Positions 17,542 through 30,367 of a DNA stretch of 64,000 nucleotides are shown piece after piece. The notes beneath the pieces were generated by a model that did no database searches, was not told the origin of the DNA, and worked only from the letters and a program-made list of their open reading frames with translations. How positions within the stretch are numbered: position 1 is the stretch's first letter; the number at the start of each line of letters is the position of its first letter. The stretch comes from Cinnamomum chago (lineage: Eukaryota > Streptophyta > Magnoliopsida > Laurales > Lauraceae). The DNA is taken from NCBI GenBank assembly GCA_038049695.1, contig CP142451.1, positions 36,593,501-36,657,500 of the forward strand, given 5' to 3'. The position numbers and the translations under genes were made by a program.

Positions 17542-17859
17542 ACTCATGTACCATATAGGGGAGTCCAAGAAATAGCCACATGAAAACTTATATTTATTGG
17601 AAATTCTCAGCTGTCTGATCTACTACTAGTGTACCACAAACATATCATTCGTGGTATTTTTTTTAAATGTACTTTTATGCTGACTGTCAGTACATTTATT
17701 AGAAGATAGTAGTTCATATGAGTATAAAATCTATTATAAGTGGAGAAAAAAAACAGAAGAAACGATTAGATAAATACATAGAAATATCTCAATTTACCCT
17801 TGATTAATCATTTCAGGCAATACGTGTGATGTTTGTGGACTAACATAATTATACACAGG

Positions 17860-17879
17860 CCACAATATCGCTGCTCATG

Positions 17880-17910
<31 letters not shown>

Positions 17911-18137
17911 CTAACGGAGGGTTCTTAATCTTTTGGAGTGGACTATTCCCTCCTGCCCCAGAGAGAAGCCGAGTAAAACCCCTATGGCCCCTAGGTGGTA
18001 GCACAAGTGAACTTAATCTTTGGTTCCTCAAGAGGGGGGAACCAGGAGTCGATATCAAGACCTCTAACTCCGGAAGAGAGAGGAACCGTGGTCCTGACCA
18101 CTCGACCAACCCCTTGACATGAGCAGTGATATTGTTG
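17860..18137 (-). mobile_element. SINE-like segment enclosed by 21-bp inverted repeats
   Basis: The inner sequence, read on the minus strand, has TGGTCGAGTGG near its start (18107-18097), a good match to an RNA polymerase III box A. A degenerate box B-like ATATCGACTCC follows about 50 bases on, and the tail is T/A-rich ending in an AAAAAAAATATATATAT run. Outside it, 17860-17880 and 18117-18137 are inverted repeats of each other with two mismatches. Either a SINE inserted into a palindrome or this is a small TIR element; no direct target duplication was found. Confidence 0.4.
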
Positions 18138-18139
18138 CT

Positions 18140-19765
18140 AAGCAAAATAATAATAAAAATAAAAAAAGTGGCCGGGAGGCCTTTATGGTCTACATTTAGA
18201 TTTAAGGGATTTTTTTGTCTTTGCCCACTTTAAGGAGATTTTTCGGTAAAACCCCCTTAAAATAAGTATCAATTCAAAATAAATAAATAAAAAGACTACC
18301 GAAATCTCATCAGGCATAGTGATAATTGACGGATGAGAGGATGCAAGAGAAGAAAAGGAGATATTTTTGGTAATCTTGTTTTAAAGTTCAATGGCTGTGA
18401 GAATCTCTTTCTCCAATCTCCACAAGAAACCGTGTCTTTAATTCACTTTCACTCTCGAGCAAGGAAGAAATAATGATTTCTTGTAGCGGTGATTTCCTCT
18501 CAGAAAATAAAGATTCTTTAAAGCCACCTTTTTTCCCATTTTTTAAACCATAAATAGGATTCCTTTTTTTTTCTCCACATCTCATAGTCCTTATAAGTAA
18601 TTGCGTTTATGATGGATTCGGATGAGGAGACTCCGACACACGGCCGGAGATCTATGTGCGTTTTGGCGATTGGAGAGTTTCGTGGATCTCTTCGCCTCTT
18701 GTATCTCCTATCCCAATGACAAGTCTCTCCTAGGGCTCCCTTATCTTATATATAGATAAGTCCCAAAGAGTCACATTTGCTAGAGACTTCTTTGCCAAGA
18801 AACTCACATTCACTAATTCTATTGGGAGTCTTATTAGTGGGACCATATCAAGTCTTACATTAAGTGAGATTGTATTCTCTGTTGGCATCAACCTTGCTTG
18901 ATTTGACGTGGGACCCGTGGCATGCGGACCACATGATTTCCTACAATTTAAACCTAAAATAGGTCCCCTCTCCAAACCTCACTCTTTCTTTTTAACCCAA
19001 CATGACTATTACCTCATGTGACACCCGCTAAACCCACACAAACTCACACCGGATAAAAATGGGGCGGGTATTTAGAGTGGGTTTCAAATATAATGCCTGG
19101 AGAGCAAACCCACACCTTATGCTACTCCAACTCCCAGATTGGTCATACAGGTATTGTTCACTAATATAGGGTACAATCATCTGCTATAAGACTACATTAG
19201 TAAATTTTATAAGCCATCAATACAGGAGAGAGCCAGGGAGGAGCATTAGTGGCGTTTACTTATATCAAAATTGATCGTGTTACTCTCATTGAGAATGTAC
19301 AGGAGAAGGAATGTTAAAATGAGATAGAGACTAGTGTGACAACGCAGTACTTTTTTTCTTTCATAAATCAAGAGAAATAATATGTATCCGTTGCATCCCT
19401 GTAGATCTCATTCCAAGTTCTAACTCACTGGAATCAATCTGTTCCCAATCTTCGGGTGCATACTCAACTATGACATTATTTGAGTGATTCACTGATGGAC
19501 TGGGATTGTAAAGATGGGAAGGATTAACACACTCATCTGATGGACTGAGACTGAAATATCTACCTCATTTGCAGATATTGTTGATGAAGGTTTCTTGGAT
19601 TTATCTCTAGATTGGTCAACTCAACAGCCTAGTGTGTATAAAAATAATATAATATGCAGCAGAAATAAATAACAAAAGCACACACCAGAAGGACACCAGA
19701 TATAACGTTGGAAAACCTTAACTGGGTGAAAAAAACCACGTATCTGAACTGGATTATAAATCCAT
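18140..19765. other. intergenic DNA, no gene recognised
   Basis: AT-rich. A stretch at about 18600-19000 with CTTATATATAGATAAG could be a decayed LTR promoter in minus orientation, but no pair, primer site or ends were found. Confidence 0.5.
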
Positions 19766-19767
19766 CG

Positions 19768-19887
19768 TAAGTTATATATATATATACATGCATACATATA
19801 TATATATATGCATATATACATACATACATATATATACATGCATGCATGCATGCATACATATATATATATATATATATATATGAGAGG

Positions 19888-19923
<36 letters not shown>

Positions 19924-19990
19924 GGAGAGGGAGAGGGAGAGGGAGAGGGAGAGGGGGAGGGAGGGGGGGGGGGGAGAGAGAGGGAGAGTA
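19768..19990. repeat. compound microsatellite: TA/ATGC/GAGAGG/poly-G runs
   Basis: TA runs (about 19770-19810), ATACATGC and ATGC runs (19830-19858), two further TA runs (about 19860-19880 and 19894-19918), then GAGAGG hexanucleotide repeats and a poly-G run to about 19985. Open frames across it are repeat translations, not genes. Confidence 0.9.
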
Positions 19991-19999
19991 ACAATCAAA

Positions 20000-22900
20000 T
20001 CCAATCTAAAGTTCAAACTAATATAATACTTATCTCTAACAATATAACAAACCTAATAAATCTACTGATAAACCTAGTCTCTAATAGACAATCATAGACT
20101 CTATAGGCATATGGAGATTAATAGAGTTGTTGGTAATTCAATACCTAGGAAGGAAGGGCCTGGTGGACTTGGCATAGGCATGATTTTCGTATTTGATAAT
20201 TAAATGACGGGGCTTCGATGTTTGAGTGCTAGCTGCCCGTATTTGGGCCTACCTTACATGGGTATATAATGGTCATGAAAAATTGCAGCGTGTGGAATGA
20301 AACATTTAGTGTGCATTTAACAGCTCTCCTACAACAGATGAATGGAATTAAAGGCACCTTGGGGTAAAATTGTTTTTTTTTTATTTCTTCGAAAAGAAGC
20401 ATTCGTAGAGGCCAGAGGTGACGTTGGAAGGCCCCTCGCATTACGGGACAAAACTCTCATCCTCCCTTTTTTTATTTTATTTCTCTCTTCTATCGTCCAA
20501 CTTCTTTCTTTTTGCATGGTTGTTGCCCAGCCTTCTTCTTCAAGATTCAGCTCATTTGAACTTCAAAGTACATAACCATTTATCAACATGTACTTCTTCA
20601 ACCCATTTGCTTTTTCACTTCCTTTTTTTTGTTTTTCTTTTTACTTGAGTTCAAATGTTCAATTGGTGCTTCTTGGATGAGTCAATATATTTATTTTTTT
20701 ATCTTGATGTTTTGTGCTTTTTTTTTTATCAAATACAAGTACTTCTTAATGATGTTTATTTTTCTTGATTTCATGTTGTGAATTTGTTTATCTTTCTTGA
20801 TGTCTCATGGTTTTTTTTTTCCTTATATATGTTCATTAATGGGTACTTCGTTGGATGGGATTTGCCCTCGAGTAATTGACTTGTATGAGCATTTGATTTA
20901 TATTAAATACCCTTTGGATACCCCTAGGTACTTGACTTCTATGAGGTTTTGGGTCTCTATAGACAGGGTATCAAGCACCAAACATGGCAGATCTCCATTG
21001 GCAAGTGGCCATTTCAAGGTCAACCGATGCTCATCTCCCAACCTGCCCTCAAAAGAAATTCCTAGCTCCATCACTGATGTCAAAAGAAAAAAAAAAAAAT
21101 TAGCTAGATGATGATTGTGTTTTAGCCCAATGGACTTGGCATGGGCATGATTTTCGTGTTTGATAATTGAATGACTGGGCTCTGACATTTTTATATATAT
21201 GCTAGTTGCTTCCAGGGCATAGGTGATGGGGGCTTCAGCCCTCCATAAATATAAAAAAAAGCCCATTATTTATTAGGGTTATATGGGCTAGTTGTCCCAG
21301 CCCCATGGAACGAAACCCATCGCCCCCGTGGAAAAAAAACCAAGTCTTAGTCCGCCCCCCCACTATGTCTCCCTTTCTCTCAAGAAATCCCCAAATCGAC
21401 AATGTATAATGCCCTCCGACTCCGGCGTGCATCACGGTCTCTCTCTCCTTCTCTGTGTATGGATTTTAAATAATTCTTAGGTGTTTCAAGGCCTATTTTG
21501 TCATGTACTTGGTCTCAAAGATATTTTTTAGAACTGGTGACATTAGAAATGGGGATTTTTTAAAAGCCTCATCTCGTGGAATTCCCCATTTTTGAAATCG
21601 GTTCTCTTGATTTGTAAATGATTTTCAAAAAATGGGGTTTTCCTAAAATCACAACATTTCTAAAAAAAAAAACCTATTATTGAAATGGGTTTTCTTGATC
21701 GAGTTGGTTTAATTACAACAAAAAAGTAGAGCAAATATTTGGATTAGAGACAAGGGCAGAGAGAGATGCATCTAACCTGTCATTATTGATTTTTAGATAC
21801 CGATGCATGTTATTAAATATTGTTAACTAATTTTATTTAGTTGTGTTGCAATATTTGGTTGTCTGTGGTTGTAATTTGTGTTAGGGTTTTAGGAAGGAGT
21901 TATAGATTGGATTTTAATAAGTAGTTTTCGTTTTGATTTAAATAAACAAATGAATAAAGAACAAATGATGTTTTGGTTCAAAGTTTGTTTCCAATCAAAG
22001 TGCCCAAACATCAACGTGTCAAGTCCATGAAATCCGTTGTTAGTTCTCCTTTTCAACAGACTTCATGGATTTGTTTTTAATAGACTTTCAATTTAAAAAA
22101 AGAAGAATTCAAAGTGCCCAGTCTCCAGCTTTTCAACATTACAAATTAGAGGCTTGATCTAAAAAATGAAGAGAAAAGAGGTATATTGTACTTTGGCACC
22201 TCTTGTAATAATATCGCTCCACATACAATGTCACTTGGAAATTAAAAAAAGTATTGAATATCTTTTTATTCTAGGGCAAATGCTCAACAGGAGTCAATTG
22301 ACAAATGGGGTTTCATCATTTAAAAAAATTTCAACCTCTAAGTTCATCTTGCTTTTACTTAGAAGGAAATTTCCACTTCTCACTTTTTTCTATTGCTAAA
22401 CGAATCCTAAATTCCTGAGGATAACTCTCGTATTATAGGAATGAACACAACTAGGTAGCGGTTGTATGTGTAGCAACCGGAATGAACATTGATTTACCCA
22501 AGGTCTTGATTGATTATGCTCTTCTAAGGATGAATACAAATACACAATTATCTTGTTTTCTCTTTTGTCATTGGTAATGTGAAGAAAGTATAATAAAATA
22601 GTGACTAAGTTTTTTAGTTTACCATCGTTAGACCCCTCAAACGAAAATCCTAGGTCCTCCACTGGCTGCCTATATATGTGCCTATCTTACATTCAGGCCT
22701 ATAGGCTATGTCCACGACTGAATGTAGACTCAATAACTAGAAGAGTTAACCTGGGGCTAGCTTTATCTCACCTTGACCCAGCCCATCTGCATAAGTGTAC
22801 TATTAGATGTACATGTACATACTCATCTGAAGAAAGGCATTTGTAAAAATTTGCGCATCTGATCTCATTTTGAAAGTATCTGTAATGATGAATGATTTGA

Positions 22901-23380
22901 TTCGCATTTAACACAGGACCTATGCCAAAGAAGAAGAAAAAATGTGTTGAGGACACCAAGTACCGTGAATTATTGGGCAGCCTCCTTAGCCATTGAAGGC
23001 AACTACTGTGAAACTGGGTCATTCATTTTTGTTGCTTTCGCTCGATTGACTATTGATTAATAACTGGGTCCTTGGCTGGTTTATCTTCTTTTTTATCTGG
23101 TGGGGGTAATGGCCTTGTTGAATAGGAAAGACGTCAATTCTTCCTTAAAAAGTTATGAATTTTGGTTGATTTTGGCTCAAACCGCCAAATAATTTTTGTT
23201 TGGGCAATGATCTGAACCAAATAGCCCCACTAAAGACTTCAAACCATTTTAACATAACATTCGGATTATAAGCGTTTGAAATGAAAATTTGAATTTCAAT
23301 AGAAGTTTCTTATGATAAAGAACTCACTAAAGGCATTGTATCAACATCCGACCCTTCCTGTACAATGGGTGGATGTTTAA
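20000..23380. other. intergenic DNA with an 80-bp direct repeat pair
   Basis: A diverged direct repeat occurs at about 20164-20240 and 21128-21208 (shared core GGACTTGGCAT[A/G]GGCATGATTTTCGT). The intervening 0.9 kb is T-rich without a recognisable protein. The rest of the region shows no gene. The pair could be LTR remnants or a duplicated segment. Confidence 0.5.
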
Positions 23381-24066
23381 CCATTTGTAAGATCCCGGCC
23401 CCACTTCTAATATTTTTATTATTTTATTATTATAATATTCCTATTATTTTAATTAAATGTATTTTAGTTATTTAAGTGGTTATGATTAAGTGGGGCACAC
23501 GTTAGATTAGATGTGTGGATTGGTGAGTTGGGTTAATGGGTAGGTGACTTGACCCGTAGTTTTGACCAAATGACTTAAGCCTAGAGGATATCTTCCTAAC
23601 CTAATCCCCTTTATTACGAACACACGTCTTTTTCCCTTCCCACTTATCTCTGCAACTCCTCCCATTTTCCATTCGTCTTCTTCCTTTTTCAACTTCCCAA
23701 TCATCTGCAACTTTTGGATCCAGCCATCAGAATCAAGATTTGAAGACACAATCATTCTTGGCTCAACTTTCTTATCTCAGGTAACCATCTCCTCAAACCA
23801 TTAGGAGTAGATCTGTACTTTTAGGTTACATTCTTAATCTTTCCAATGTTAGGTTTTGGGTAGGAATACAATGGATCTGTTCATCTGAACATTCTTATCC
23901 CATCTTCTATGTCAGATTGGTGATATGGTTATTCTTGAGCGCTGTGGGAATCTCGGTTTGGGTATTGGTTAGGATCTGTTGCATTTTCCTCAAACTCCGG
24001 TGAAAGGCAAGTACCTAAATATAATTTGTGAATTTAATATATGTGTTTCTCGTTGATTCTAATTAA

Positions 24067-24230
24067 TGTGGATACATGTAGAAACCCTTTTATGCCTTTT
24101 TTGATGATAATCTTGCAATGCGATTTTGTTTAATCTGAGATTTGGGGATGTGGATGCATGTAGAAACCCTTTTATGCTTTTTCTGATGATAATCTTGCAA
24201 TGCGATTTTGTTTGATCAGAGATTTGGGGA
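24067..24230. repeat. 82-bp tandem duplication inside solo LTR
   Basis: Two adjacent copies begin TGTGGAT at 24067 and 24149 and share TGATGATAATCTTGCAATGC with a few differences. Confidence 0.9.
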
Positions 24231-24489
24231 TGACCCAATCGATTTCCTCATATTGATGTTACTGCTGTAAATGTCTATTACTCACAACACTTTTGTTTGG
24301 ATTTCAAAACCCCCTTTTCACCTTTTGTTGTTTGGTTTTAAAATCGCTTTTTAATCCTCCAAGATTCTGTTAATTGTATGGTAATATAGATTGGATGCCA
24401 GAATTGAGATCCTGGGAAACCCATTGAGAAACTAGAGGATACCAGCAGGTCTCGGACTTGAATAGTTTGGGACTGTACCCGTGTTTTTA

Positions 24490-25030
24490 ACCGTGGGACC
24501 CAGGTGGGCCACGCGATGATGAATCTGGTCCGTGGATCCAGAAGAGGACCCACGGGCGACCTTGAAAGGGCTGGTCCCATAGGCAGTGGACATCCCTGGC
24601 CCACCATCCATTAGGTTGATCAGAGATGACGTGATTGAGGGAAAATAATTAGTTTTGGACATCAGGCGGTTGTGGGACCCACTAGATGATCTGATTATAG
24701 ATCTGGTCCGTTCATCGGGCCGAACGTGGCGGGGCGATTTTAGAGATGTGGACCTGTGTGAGGTGGACCCCTCTTGGTTCACCATCTGAGAGATTACACA
24801 GTTGGGGCGTGAGATACTTTTGAAATTGTTTCGTTATGAGATATGATAGTGGGGCCAAAGGATGAGACCTGATGACCAATCCGGGCCATAGATCTTACAC
24901 TAGGGCCCTGGGCGACCTTACTGATGAAGGCTGATCGTGGGCTTTGGATCAGTGGGCCACTAACCGAAGTGCACAGAGGCACAAATGCTGTTGACGATGA
25001 GCTACTGTAGAACTGGTTCTGCAATAAGAA
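24490..25030. repeat. degenerate ~180-bp blocks, three copies
   Basis: Blocks beginning GTGGGACCCAGG (about 24493), GTGGGACCCACT (about 24673) and GTGGGGCCAAAG (about 24851) share order and spacing, with a GATCTGGTCCG-like motif about 30 bases in. They are strongly diverged. Confidence 0.55.
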
Positions 25031-28000
25031 AGAAAGGAATGGAGATGACGATGATATCATCCCATGTCACTCCCATGTGACATTAGTATACTACAGACTT
25101 AAAGGGATGAATGGTGGGAGGAATTTGGTGGTCCAGGAGTGCATGGAAAAATGTACCCATCACCCATGTACTGATTTGACTTTTAAGTTATGTTAAATTT
25201 TGTACATTGTCCTTTTAGTTTGTGGAAATTAGGAAAAAGGCCCTGATGATTTTATAAACTCAAATTAAACCCTTGTCTTATTTTAAAGAATGTTTTTGGA
25301 AAGGGTTCTCAGGTTTTCTAAAAATTATAAACTAAGGTTATTGTTAAAATCATATTTTTATACTTTATATTTGGATTATGGGACCTGAGTAAATACCGTC
25401 TGGGCACACGGTATCTTACTAACGTGGGGTTTAGTACTTCTTATGACCTCGGGAAAATCCTAATGGACTCGAACTCAACCCATCTCTATTGGAGAACCCT
25501 TAATTGAGTCTATGCACCATTGATGGAAAAGGGATGTGTTGATCTTATATTTATTAGGGATTTCTATGATTGTTGGGTACGGGATCCTATGTTTGACCTT
25601 AGGATCGATTCGTATCTATGTCTTAACCTTCGCATGCATATATATGTTGGTTTAGGATATGTATTCCTTTAGATGCATACCCTATTGTGTTATGGACTAT
25701 AAAGTAGCTTTGTAATTTTTGTATGACGATTTGATTATGATATGGAATGTGGAAATGCCAGCACTTTACTTTGACTTAGGACTCTTGTGTCGGAGCTTTA
25801 TTATTCAGGTCTATTATGCTTATATGTTTATGTTTATGTGGGTCATTTATGGACGACTGCAGATCGATATATGGACGGTTGATCACCGATGTGACTGGAT
25901 CACTTATAATCCGCTTTGAATGTGAACAGGTTATCCTGATTTGTTTTTAATTCGATCGGTTTATGGTCACCAATGTTATGGATGGACTCTCCCGATTTAT
26001 TTAAGGCTGACCACCTAAAACGGGGACACTTGTCTTCGTGTGAATCATATTGCTCCTTTTGCTTTATTTGGATTATGCTATACGTTCTTTCTTATCATTA
26101 TTACTGTCATTACTTCTATATGATCACTCTCGTCTATATTCTTCTCGTTGTTGTATTAAATTTTGAATTATGATTATGTACTTGCTGTTTACTTTGTAAT
26201 ATTTGGTGCATAGGTACCGAGCCCTACTTTACCGAGGAGACGGAGGAGGGTTAAATGTTTCAAACGTTTAAGCCAACTGATGAACCCGAGTGGGATGCCG
26301 GAGATGGCTTTGGAGCCGTCTGAGCCCGCATAAGAGAGAACGACATCGTAGAATTATTTTAAATGAACTTTCTTTTTAGTGTAGAGACATCTTTTAGAAA
26401 TTATTTAATTTATTCAGCAACTTTAACTATTATTGTTTTATCTGAATTTGTGTTGGTTCTCATTTATGAACATTGGATACCAATTGAATAAAGCTTCTGC
26501 TGCATTTAATGAAATTTATTTGACTCACCACAGGTTGAAAATTTTTTTGTGGGTCCACTTTTGGAAGCTTGTGTTGTATTAAACAAAGGAAATTTGAATT
26601 TAATTTAATTTTTCACGTTTTTTTCCCAATTCTTATTTTGGGGGACGTGACACCATTTCTACATCTTCTATGCTCCCCGCTGTTTCTACATGTACAAGGG
26701 GAATGGGTATGGACACCTTTGGAACGAGCGCTTCTTTGATGTGCTCCGAAACAACAGGAGTCGAGGAAGACACTACTAAACTATCTATCTCCTCCACGCC
26801 TATCTGTACAATGTGAGGAGGTGAAGGAGGAAAGACGATGTCTATGAAAACCTTCGGCGGCAGCTGTATAATAGCTGGGATAGAAGACTCAGCTGACTTA
26901 GACACACTCTGTACAGTAGCTGGATCAAAAGAAGGAGCAAAAGAAGAATCTACAAGAGGGATAGAAGGAGGAATTTCAATTGCAGCCTTAGTTTGATGCA
27001 GTTCCTCTTGCACAGGAAGTTGTGGGGCCTCTGGCACATAGGGCTCATCAACAAAATCGATTTGCCTCCTACAAACCGGAGACGATGCCGCAGCTGTCCT
27101 ACCCTCATCCCCAGGGGCATAATCTTCTATTAATGTAACAACCTCTTTGGCAGGAGAAGGAGGAACTGCAATGGTTGAAAGAGGGGCAACCTGGGAACCC
27201 AAAGGCATATTCTTATCAGCCCCTCGGTGTGAAATATCCGTTCTACTCTTCTTAGAAGTTGGACTGATAGCTACGAGTACCAAGGAAGCCAAGGCTTTTC
27301 TTTTACCCTCCTCTCGCCTTTGCTTGGAGAGGAGGTAGCATCTTTATCAACTGCCTTAAGGGACTTGACGGTGCCTAAAATAGGTGGTTGGGGTCGATCA
27401 GGTCTTTTCCAACTGGCCATGGTACGTAGATTTATTCTCAACTCCATACTTGTAACCATTGTAAGGAGCACAATAGTCAATACCGTCATCATAATGAGCG
27501 ATCTTCCACTCGTGAGTACCGTGGACATATGCATCCAGATGATCCCGGTCAATAGAACCATCAACGTTTGACTCCGAGATGACTCCCACCTCGGACAATC
27601 CGTCTTTAAGAGCAAAACGAATAGAAGTTCGGCTAATGGAATACCATTCGGCAAAACTGGAAGTGTAGACTGGAACTTCATATTGTGGTAGTTGAAAGGA
27701 AGTGCCTGTGTTAGAGGCATAGAAGAAGAGCCAAGCATTCAGCGTGTCTTAGAGAGTAGCACTTTCAGTTACTCCCTTAATTCGGCTCAGATGCCCCAAT
27801 GTCCCTTGTGAATTGCCGAATTGTTAATTGAATCGGGTCGGGACATAAGGTTGAATGTCAATCAACCGCTCTCTGCAAAAGATCAAATCTGAAGGCTGGA
27901 GAGAGACAAGCCATTCCTTTTCCCATGTGGTCAGTGGTAGGATCCAGGTATGAAAATTCTCCTTGTCAATAGGAAACTGGCTATTGACGAGACTTGTGCG

Positions 28001-28144
28001 TTGCAAACCCATCTCCACCGGTCTTTTGCATATGTCGTAAATCTTGTGGTTTGCCACAACTCTTCTGGAGGCCGCAAGAGAAAGACTCATGTCGCTTCCT
28101 GTCGGATGTGAATTTTGATTTCCCCGGGGAGGGGAAATCGCCAT

Positions 28145-29695
28145 TCAACTATATAAGATATTAAAAAATTTACATAGAAAATGAGGATTCCAACCACCCT
28201 CAAAATCGACGGATCACGATTGCTAGCTACGGATACAACCGTAATACCATCCTACGACGAAAGTTGAAAGAAAGTGGGAGAAAATAGGATGGGTTCTTTC
28301 TCTCGTCTAATGTGCTACTGGCAACACACGATGGTTGTCTTGTCACTTAATTTGGGCATTTCAATTTGGGTCAAATTACGGGTCTCATAATAGGGTCATA
28401 GTGAACTAGGTAGGGTAGATCTACATTTATGGGCATTCGGGTTAATTGAAATTAAATCTAAGTATTCTAAAAATAAGTGAAATAAAATAAATCAGGAAAA
28501 TAAGGGGGAAGGTGCCAAATATTTTGAAGAGGATCAGCCCCGTTCTCAGGTATCTCCTTCAATGTCCCTTGACAACCTAGGGTTTGAAGGCTAATTATTC
28601 AAATCGAAAGAACGATGCGAACGAGGTTTCAAGTTGTGATTTCTGTGGGTTTGCATGCGATATGCAAGTGATAAGAGTGCATGGTCAATGATGGGCTGAG
28701 ATTAACTAAAAAAGGCCAATAATAGGCCGGGATTGATTTGAGGGTGGCTGATGATGGGCCGAAAGCAAATAAAATGAAATTGAGGGTGTGTGAAATCACT
28801 CGTTTCGTCTCGTTATTCCCATTAATTTGGATTATCGGAATTAGCCTTCATTCCCTTTAATGTTTGAGTTCAAATGAATATGTGGCACCGAAGGTGGAGG
28901 AAAAAGAGAAGAAAATATTTTTGGGTTTGATTTGTTGGTTTTATGGTTTTTTTAGATTTTTAATAATTGGGGCTAGGGCCTAACCAGGGGACTTTCCTAC
29001 TTGAATTTAATCTAACTAATCGATTTCCCTAATGGATCTCTACCCTATTTTAGGGTCCTAACCGCCCTCATCCGCTCTCCCGATCCTTTAGTGGGGCCCT
29101 AGAGAGAGTGGGGCCTAATTAGTTGGAGTTAAAAAAAACTAGGACAGTCTAAAATATTACTTAATTTCTAACTCCAATTTATTAATATTTTTGGGTTTTT
29201 AATATCTTTTACTTTATTTTTGGTCTTTCGGGTTTTTATTATTTTTATTTTGGTTTTATTTATGTGGCCTAAAATCCTAAATTGATCTTTCCAATCCTAA
29301 TGAAATGAGAAGAAGAGGAGAGAATAAATTGCTAATTTTTTATTTAATAATTAACCTAACTAATTTAAAACTTCCTAATTAAATTCCCTAATCCTAATGA
29401 GAGGAGAGGAGGAAAAGGGGCTGAATTATTAAACCTAACCTAATTGTTTTAATTAATCTAATACTTAGGATTCTATTTTTTATTCTTTTTGGTTTTTTAT
29501 AATGAATTATGCAATTCTAATTTTTATAAAGAAAACAAGATGAAGAGATAAGTAAAACGCAGTCCTAACTTTTATAAAGAGAACGAAATAGAGAAATAAG
29601 ATGCAACATGATTATAATGCATGGGAATATTTTAATGCATGACTATGTTTGAGCAAGTTGGAATAAACGGTAAAATGGAAATTTTACGTAGGCGC
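28145..29695. other. intergenic AT-rich DNA, no gene recognised
   Basis: Low-complexity TTTTATT/TTAATT-rich sequence with no coding or element signature seen on either strand. Confidence 0.5.
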
Positions 29696-29879
29696 AGGAA
29701 CTAGAGAATTAAATTTTAGCGCAAGAAAATGGAAATGGCAGGGATCTATGCATGCATGGACTCGGTTTAGATGAATGGGCTAGCCAGGTGGGTCGGGTTG
29801 GATAGATGTGACATATTAGGCTTGTGCAAGGTGCAGAAGAGGGCTGTGCGGTGGGTGAACAATGGTGACAGTAGAGATG

Positions 29880-30294
29880 GGTGTGTAATTGTGAAAGCAG
29901 GTGGGTGTACAACGGGCGCTGGGGGGTGTGTGTATGGTGTAAGGAGAGTGCAGCAGTGAAGGAGGGAGAAGGGAAGGAAGGAAGGAAGGAGTGCAATGGA
30001 GTGAGATACAGGGGAAGGTGGAAGTGGGTGCACAGCGCTGGGGGGTGTGTGTATGGTGTAAGGAGAGTGCAGCAGTGAAGGAGGGAGAAGGGAAGAATAA
30101 AAGAAAGAAAGAAAGGAAGGAAGGAAGAAGTGCAATGGAGTGAGATGCAGGGGAAGGTGGAAGTGGGTGCACAGTGGGAATGGTGATGCAGAGGTGCTGC
30201 CTAGGAGCAGGTGGGGAAGCAGAAGGTGCAGTAGCGGCAGGGCGATGCAGGGTGCTGAGTGAGGAAGTGAGAGGGAAGAAGAAGAAGAGGAAAA

Positions 30295-30367
<73 letters not shown>

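Larger units (their letters stand above)
23381..26657 (+). mobile_element. solo LTR, 3,267 bp, with CCATT target duplication
   Basis: The segment 23386-26652 begins TGTAAGATCCCGGCCCC and ends GGGGGACGTGACA. CCATT flanks both ends (23381-23385 and 26653-26657). No primer site, polypurine tract or coding domain adjoins it, so it is the product of LTR-LTR recombination of a Ty3/gypsy element. The tip sequences and the multi-kilobase length fit the Tekay/Del-like chromovirus group; that is inference. Inside are an 82-bp tandem duplication (24067-24230) and three degenerate blocks of about 180 bp (24490-25030). It interrupts an older minus-strand reading frame, which continues in frame across the empty site. 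Confidence 0.9.
23310..28144 (-). pseudogene. broken proline-rich reading frame, interrupted by the solo LTR
   Basis: Unrecognised protein. A minus-strand frame starts at ATG 28144 (MAISPPRGNQNSHPTG) and passes FPIDKENFHTWILPLTTWEKEW. In-frame stops occur at 27824-27826 and about 27750. It then reads on through 27700-27398 (SIRFALKDGLSEVGV, DYCAPYNGYKYG), shifts frame, and ends as a Pro/Ser/Val-rich tail (27292-26654). The solo LTR sits in this tail; outside it the frame resumes at 23380 and ends at TAA 23310-23312. The architecture is reminiscent of transposon-carried or plant mobile domain-like proteins, but I could not match a domain. It is clearly inactive. Confidence 0.55.

Noticed and set aside
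17877-18122. 81- and 98-codon frames over the SINE-like segment
   Set aside because: They are read through a TA run and non-coding repeat; no protein match.
19621-20026. Open frames of alternating Tyr-Ile and Ser-Leu
   Set aside because: Translations of TA and GAGAGG microsatellites.
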